NCBI RefSeq assembly: GCF_004766045.1
Contig: NZ_SPQQ01000004.1
Coordinates: 186,001 to 250,000 of the forward strand
Reading direction: 5' to 3'
Source of the DNA: Desulfosporosinus fructosivorans
GTDB lineage: Bacteria > Bacillota > Desulfitobacteriia > Desulfitobacteriales > Desulfitobacteriaceae
Length of the DNA stretch: 64,000 bases
Below the pieces are notes generated by a model. The model ran no database searches. It was not told where the DNA came from and worked only from the letters and a program-made list of their open reading frames with translations. Below are positions 60,419-64,000 of the stretch, piece by piece; positions within the stretch are counted from its first letter, which is position 1; the number at the start of each line of letters is the position of its first letter. Position numbers and translations under genes: made by a program.

Positions 60419-61108
60419 TCAACTTCGCAAGCTATCATTGCTTAAAAGCAACCCTTTTTCTGCACAACTGGCATATTGTTCGCCTGCGGCAATAATGTGG
60501 TCAAGCACAGATATAGAAATCTGTTCTAAAGCAATTTGGATTCTTTTTGTAACCGCAATATCTTGAGGCGAAGGAGATGGACTTCCTCCAGGGTGATTGT
60601 GAGCTAGGATAACGCTATGAGCTTTATGGCGTAAGGCTGTTTCCACAATGATCCTTGGGTAAACTGGGGCTTGGTCAATGGTCCCCTCATGGACGAGTGC
60701 CGGATAAATCACGTTATGTTGGGCATCTAGACAGATTACATAAAAAACTTCATAAGTTCTTCCCGCACAGAGCGTTAAAACATACTCCCCTGCTTTGTCA
60801 GTGCTATTGAGTGCCGGTCTAGTTCCCCACCGATCTTTCAGATAAACCCGAGCAAGAGAAGGTATAAGTGCCAACAAAATAGCTGAGTTTTCGCCTAAAC
60901 CTGGTGTCTTGGACAGATCTTTGGGATCGGCTTCCAAAACTCCCGACAAAGAACCATATTTATTAATCAAAGAATGGGCGAGTTCATTGGTATCCCTTCT
61001 CGGTATGGCGTAAAACAACAGAAGTTCAAGGATTTGATGGTCTACAAAGTCGTCCAATCCTTCTTTCAGAAATCGATTTTTCAATCTACTTCTGTGTCCT
61101 TCGTGCAT
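60419..61108 (-). CDS. radC: RadC-family JAB/MPN protein
   Basis: 229 residues. N-terminal HhH-like region (MHEGHRSRLKNRFLKEGLDDFVDHQILELLLFYAIPRRDTNELA ... TPGLGENSAILLAL). The C-terminal JAMM metal site is AHNHPGGSPSPSPQD (about 172-186) with upstream Glu in VHEGTID. RadC-like genes are often found in mobile and defence islands; the DNA-repair role is doubtful. It is 67 bp upstream of the MazG gene on the same strand, so it may be part of the cassette or a chance neighbour. Confidence 0.88.
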   Translation of the reverse strand: MHEGHRSRLKNRFLKEGLDDFVDHQILELLLFYAIPRRDTNELAHSLINKYGSLSGVLEADPKDLSKTPGLGENSAILLALIPSLARVYLKDRWGTRPALNSTDKAGEYVLTLCAGRTYEVFYVICLDAQHNVIYPALVHEGTIDQAPVYPRIIVETALRHKAHSVILAHNHPGGSPSPSPQDIAVTKRIQIALEQISISVLDHIIAAGEQYASCAEKGLLLSNDSLRS

Positions 61109-61504
61109 GGATCAACATCATTCCTTTCGTGGTATTGTCAAATTTCTATTCTTAGCGTTATTTCTCCACTTTTCCATATTACCCTGCTTTCTTTGGTTAA
61201 TTAATCCAATCTTTTCTTGCTCTGAGAACCATCGGAAATCTCCTCCAAAAAACTCTCAAATAAGGGCTACCTAAAAAAAGGTGACGTATCGAAACTAAGT
61301 TTCGCCACGTCGCCTTACTCTTTCGGATCTTCCACATACCCAACTCAATCAGAGCTTCTTTTTCAAACCAGGACACCTTTACCCCATCTGGGAAAGGACT
61401 AGTGAGTGGATAGGAAATGCGGTACTTTATGAGCAATATTTGGGCGGTACCAATCCACTAAAGAGTCATTCCCTATCGTCCGGACCGGACGGATCCTTAA
61501 CACT
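61109..61504. other. Spacer upstream of radC
   Basis: Contains an inverted repeat ggtgacgt..tcgaaact / agtttcg..acgtcgcc (61280-61315) and a near-palindrome cgtccggaccggacg (61478-61492). A 79-codon minus-strand frame (61197-61436) has no good start or family. A promoter for the radC/mazG cassette is expected here but not identified. Confidence 0.45.
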
Positions 61505-61582
61505 TCAGCAACCAACTTCACCATGATGACCGCAGCAGCTTGAACCGCGACGAATTTTAATCCAGTTGTTCCTGAAGACCAT
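61505..61582 (-). CDS. Tiny Cys/His-rich protein (CCGHHGEVGC)
   Basis: 25 codons from ATG 61582: MVFRNNWIKIRRGSSCCGHH then GEVGC and a stop. Three Cys and two His in ten residues suggest metal or metalloid binding. Comparable tiny proteins with a basic helix followed by CCG-x2-G-x2-GC seem to occur beside ArsR-permease-thioredoxin clusters, the context found here (thioredoxin copy 2 and ArsR just upstream), but that is from memory and untested. The ribosome site is weak. Confidence 0.45.
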   Translation of the reverse strand: MVFRNNWIKIRRGSSCCGHHGEVGC

Positions 61583-61850
61583 TCCTAATTTAACTAAGGA
61601 AGGTTCTTCTCTTCGATGCCAATTGCTGAAAACAGCCTGAATACTAGGCCGGAACTGACTTTTCTCCCCATTATCGTGCTGATGAGGTTGTTGATGGTGC
61701 TGGAAGCATTTTCATCCCTTCATTCCATGATTGCAAATCGTAAATGCCTCGCTGAAAGATTAATTAGGTATCATATATATGTATATAATTATATTGTAGC
61801 AAATATTGGTTTTTTTATATTCTAGACTGTGTTGTACCAAATACACACGA
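61583..61850. other. Spacer with degenerate sequence and an AT-rich dyad
   Basis: Broken frames on both strands (for example FQRGIYDLQSWNEGMKMLPA on the minus strand, soon interrupted). atatatatgtatataattatat at about 61768-61795 looks like an ArsR-type operator or promoter. It is possibly the remains of a permease gene once belonging to the ArsR/thioredoxin cluster. Confidence 0.35.
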
Positions 61851-62197
61851 AAGGTCCCGGCATGCTGAACTTTCAGTATGTCAGGACCTCTTAATAGTTA
61901 GGCTTTAAGTTCTTTTTCTAAGATCTCAATGATCTTCGCTTTGTTTGGTACTTTCCCAACTAGTTTAACCACCCCGTTAATAACGAGGGCAGGCGTACTC
62001 ATGACTCCATATGACATTATTTTCTGCATGTCCTCGACCTTCTCAACTTGAGCTTCAATACCCAACTGAGCAATACCCTCTTTAGTTACCTTTTCTAACT
62101 TTGCACAATTTGAACAACCAGAACCTAAAATTTTAATTTCCATAGTCCCAACCTTTCTTTACAATTATCTTGCGATAAAGGAATGGCATTTCTAATC
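61851..62197. repeat. 347-bp direct repeat, copy 2 (thioredoxin-like gene)
   Basis: Counterpart of 55749-56095. Here the gene still follows its natural neighbour, the ArsR gene, so this is probably the parent copy. Confidence 0.92.
61898..62143 (-). CDS. Redox-active disulfide thioredoxin-like protein, copy 2
   Basis: 81 residues, identical in protein sequence to 55796-56041; all six DNA differences are silent. CxxC site GCSNC. It lies 56 bp after the ArsR gene and is probably co-transcribed with it and induced by the same metal(loid). Confidence 0.9.
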   Translation of the reverse strand: MEIKILGSGCSNCAKLEKVTKEGIAQLGIEAQVEKVEDMQKIMSYGVMSTPALVINGVVKLVGKVPNKAKIIEILEKELKA

Positions 62198-62199
62198 AA

Positions 62200-62532
62200 C
62201 TAACGTTCGGTAAAATGCCTCATCAACGCTTCCCCTTCTTTAAATTGCTGGGCAAGAATCTTCGCGACATTCTCTAAAATCGTCAACGCTTCAGGGTATT
62301 TGATGCGATACATAACTTTCAAGCCCACTTTAGTTGATGTAATAATTTGTTGTTTGCGCAAGATACTTAAGTGTTGCGATAAATTTGACTGCTCGACTCC
62401 CAAATCTTCGATCAGCTCACAAACACAGACTTCCTCGTTGTTCTTTGCCAGTCGTTCGACAATACGTACCCGAGTAGGGTGCGCTAAGGCCTTAAAAAAA
62501 TCGCTCTTCAGGGCCACGATCTGTTCTTCCAT
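62200..62532 (-). CDS. ArsR-family metalloregulator
   Basis: 110 residues: LKSDFFKALAHPTRVRIVERL, a Cys pair in EEVCVCELIEDLGVEQSNLSQHLSILRKQQII (about 34-65) and LKVMYRIKYPE. Only this CVC pair is visible as inducer site. It belongs to the thioredoxin/permease-type subfamily rather than the acr3-linked one. An AT-rich dyad taataatattataatata (about 62583-62600) upstream is a likely operator. Confidence 0.87.
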   Translation of the reverse strand: MEEQIVALKSDFFKALAHPTRVRIVERLAKNNEEVCVCELIEDLGVEQSNLSQHLSILRKQQIITSTKVGLKVMYRIKYPEALTILENVAKILAQQFKEGEALMRHFTER

Positions 62533-63035
62533 ATAAACCCCTCTAATCCTCTTTACATTAATCTGCCTGTGAGGTTACTAATTAATAATATTATAATATA
62601 CATTCGGCTCCAAATACAACTACTTGTGTGGCAACTGGAGGTTAAAGTCTCGCCCTAAAGCCTAAACATGGTCCAGCAGATTAATAATACGCAGGGACAT
62701 GGGTATAACATCCAACTTTAGTACTGGATAATAATAATTGACCTTTTCACCATAGACATTATAACAACTTTAAGCTTAGTGCTCTTCTCAGCCCAAAGAT
62801 TAGGACACGATATAGCAATTCTTAAAACTATTTATCAGCATCTTTGTGTGGAATCTCGATTTAATAAATCGACAATTTATTAGCGTATCTCTGATTTTAT
62901 TATGACCCAGGCGCTTAAATCTTCCTTTTATGTTAAATTATTTATTTAGACTATTTATTTTACAAAATACCCGATATAATTATATAAATCAAATTATTCG
63001 AATATTTAAAATACAAGTAAGGAAGGAGATCACCA
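62533..63035. other. Spacer between arsR and cheW-like genes
   Basis: About 500 bp of AT-rich DNA without a believable gene. The ArsR operator-like dyad is at its left. At 62969-62979 acccgatataa resembles the -10 of motility sigma factor SigD (GCCGATAT) with a poor -35. GGAAGGAG precedes the cheW ATG. Confidence 0.5.
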
Positions 63036-63515
63036 ATGGATGAAATGAAACAATTTATTCAATTTAAACTGGGTATACTCGATTATGCAGTGGAAATGAG
63101 TAGCGTTCGAGAGATCCTCAAACCTGTGAAGGTCACACAACTTTTGGGTGCACCCGCCTACATTCAGGGCATTGCTAAAGTTCGTGACGGAGTTGTTACT
63201 ATTGTGGATTTGAGGAAAAAGTTCAATATTGCACCAACCGACGAAGGCGAACCCCGAATCATGATTTTCGAATCAAACTTAGACACCGAAAGAATTGGAC
63301 TTTGGGTAGATGATGTGGTTGAAATTCAAGAAAGTAATTCTATTGAGCAAGCCCCGAGTATCATACACAAGGGCATTATTAAGGAAATTCTAAAATTAGA
63401 CAACGCTATTATTCCAGTACTGGATATTGAAAAGCTATTTTCCAGTGATATTATAAATTGGTTAGGTTCCGATATCGAATTAAACGCTAATTCAACTTTA
63501 GCTCAAGAATTTTAA
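63036..63515 (+). CDS. cheW: CheW-like chemotaxis adaptor
   Basis: 159 residues: FIQFKLGILDYAVEMSSVREIL, QGIAKVRDGVVTIVDLRKKFNI (the receptor-contact NxRG-type region reads KVRDGV), RIGLWVDDVVEIQE and IIPVLDIEKLF. A single CheW domain without CheA or receiver parts. It couples a receptor to CheA. The gene for a soluble receptor starts 18 bp later, so the two probably form a dedicated pathway. Confidence 0.88.
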   Translation: MDEMKQFIQFKLGILDYAVEMSSVREILKPVKVTQLLGAPAYIQGIAKVRDGVVTIVDLRKKFNIAPTDEGEPRIMIFESNLDTERIGLWVDDVVEIQESNSIEQAPSIIHKGIIKEILKLDNAIIPVLDIEKLFSSDIINWLGSDIELNANSTLAQEF

Positions 63516-63533
63516 TCCTTGGAGGTAATGATT

Positions 63534-64000
63534 ATGATAGAAGATTATATACAATTGGTCGATGTGATTTTTGACACAGATTTTGAGAAAACATCTGTCT
63601 TCTTATTTGACCTTGAGAAGTATATTTATGTAAGAATGGGTTCCGTCATTAAACTTCCCCTAGATGTTGGAACCATATTACCAGCCACGTCAACGTCTTT
63701 GGAATGTCTTCAAACCGGTAATAAGGTTCAGCGAATGGTTGGTGCGGAGATATTAGGGATTTCTTACACTGGAGTGGCTTATCCAATTAGAGAAAACGGA
63801 GTCATCATCGGTGGAATCGCTGTCACAGGTTCAACTGAGAGGGAAAGCTCACTTCGGAAATTGCCCTCGTTATCAAAAAATCTCTCCGAGTCCTTGCAAC
63901 AGGTCGCAGCCGCTATTGAAAATATTGCTGCCTCAGCTCAAGCACTTGCTGACGGTGGGCAAGCGCTCACTATACAATCACAAGAAGTAAACGACAAGGC
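63534..64000 (+). CDS. Soluble methyl-accepting chemotaxis protein, partial
   Basis: Open from ATG 63534 (GGAGG 8 bases upstream) to the right edge, 155 codons. There is no membrane helix. It has an N-terminal sensor-like domain (FLFDLEKYIYVRMGSVIKLPL, VAYPIRENGVIIGGIAVTGS) and then the start of the signalling helix (LQQVAAAIENIAASAQALAD ... SQEVNDK). Cytoplasmic chemoreceptors of this type sense internal or diffusible signals. The rest lies outside the window. Confidence 0.85.
   Translation, partial: MIEDYIQLVDVIFDTDFEKTSVFLFDLEKYIYVRMGSVIKLPLDVGTILPATSTSLECLQTGNKVQRMVGAEILGISYTGVAYPIRENGVIIGGIAVTGSTERESSLRKLPSLSKNLSESLQQVAAAIENIAASAQALADGGQALTIQSQEVNDK

Noticed and set aside
61197..61436. 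79-codon minus-strand frame upstream of radC
   Set aside because: No ribosome site, no recognisable domain, and it overlaps an inverted repeat; treated as chance or remnant.
62955..62980. SigD-type promoter before the cheW-like gene
   Set aside because: The -10-like cccgatat is suggestive but no TAAA-like -35 lies at the right distance, so it was not listed as a promoter.
1..64000. CRISPR arrays, rRNA genes, intact transposases or integrases
   Set aside because: No spaced direct repeats of CRISPR type, no rRNA-like sequence, and no transposase or recombinase frame was seen on either strand.

Overview
The window looks like chromosome from a Gram-positive, spore-former-type anaerobe of the Peptococcaceae (Desulfosporosinus/Desulfitobacterium-like). 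This is inferred from a group-4 hydrogenase operon, PBSX-type tail genes, AT-rich spacers, GGAGG-type ribosome sites and sigma-54 catabolic control; no rRNA or other marker gene is present to prove it. Most genes run on the minus strand.

Layout. 1-2248: start of a membrane hydrogenase (Hyf/Ech-like) operon running off the left edge. 2574-10834: tellurite/stress (Ter) operon with five TerD paralogs in A-A-B-A-B order plus a nucleotide-type biosynthetic module (HAD phosphatase, StiP-PELOTA protein, phosphoribosyltransferase-TRSP protein, CitE-like lyase). 11114-11470: DsrE-like protein. 11865-27701: a headless PBSX-type contractile tail cluster (sheath, tube, frameshifted tail chaperone, short tape measure, LysM protein, baseplate, fibre, XhlA/holin/amidase, ArpU-like activator, Xre repressors and ImmA protease) with no terminase, portal, capsid or integrase. 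It is best read as an R-type tailocin. 27728-35718: LacI-controlled operon with a polyamine-type ABC importer, adenine deaminase and an SAH/MTA-type deaminase. 36039-36704: small Xre regulator and membrane protein.

36959-50012 is a sigma-54 regulon: a branched-chain-type ABC importer with a fused permease-ATPase, a PAS-AAA-Fis activator, a CoA-transferase, two thiolases, two short-chain dehydrogenases and a MaoC hydratase. I find four -24/-12 promoters and a triple upstream activator site. Together these genes would import, CoA-activate and split a short carboxylic acid into acetyl-CoA.

50238-62532 is a rearranged accessory region. It holds a DUF3102 gene, a tRNA-like remnant, an arsenic resistance operon (CopZ-like protein, Acr3, ArsR, thioredoxin-fold protein, MFS), and a duplicated redox-disulfide thioredoxin whose two 347-bp direct repeats bracket a candidate defence cassette (MazG-like pyrophosphatase, nuclease-helicase, HsdR-N nuclease, with RadC upstream). 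63036-64000: CheW-like protein and the start of a soluble chemoreceptor.
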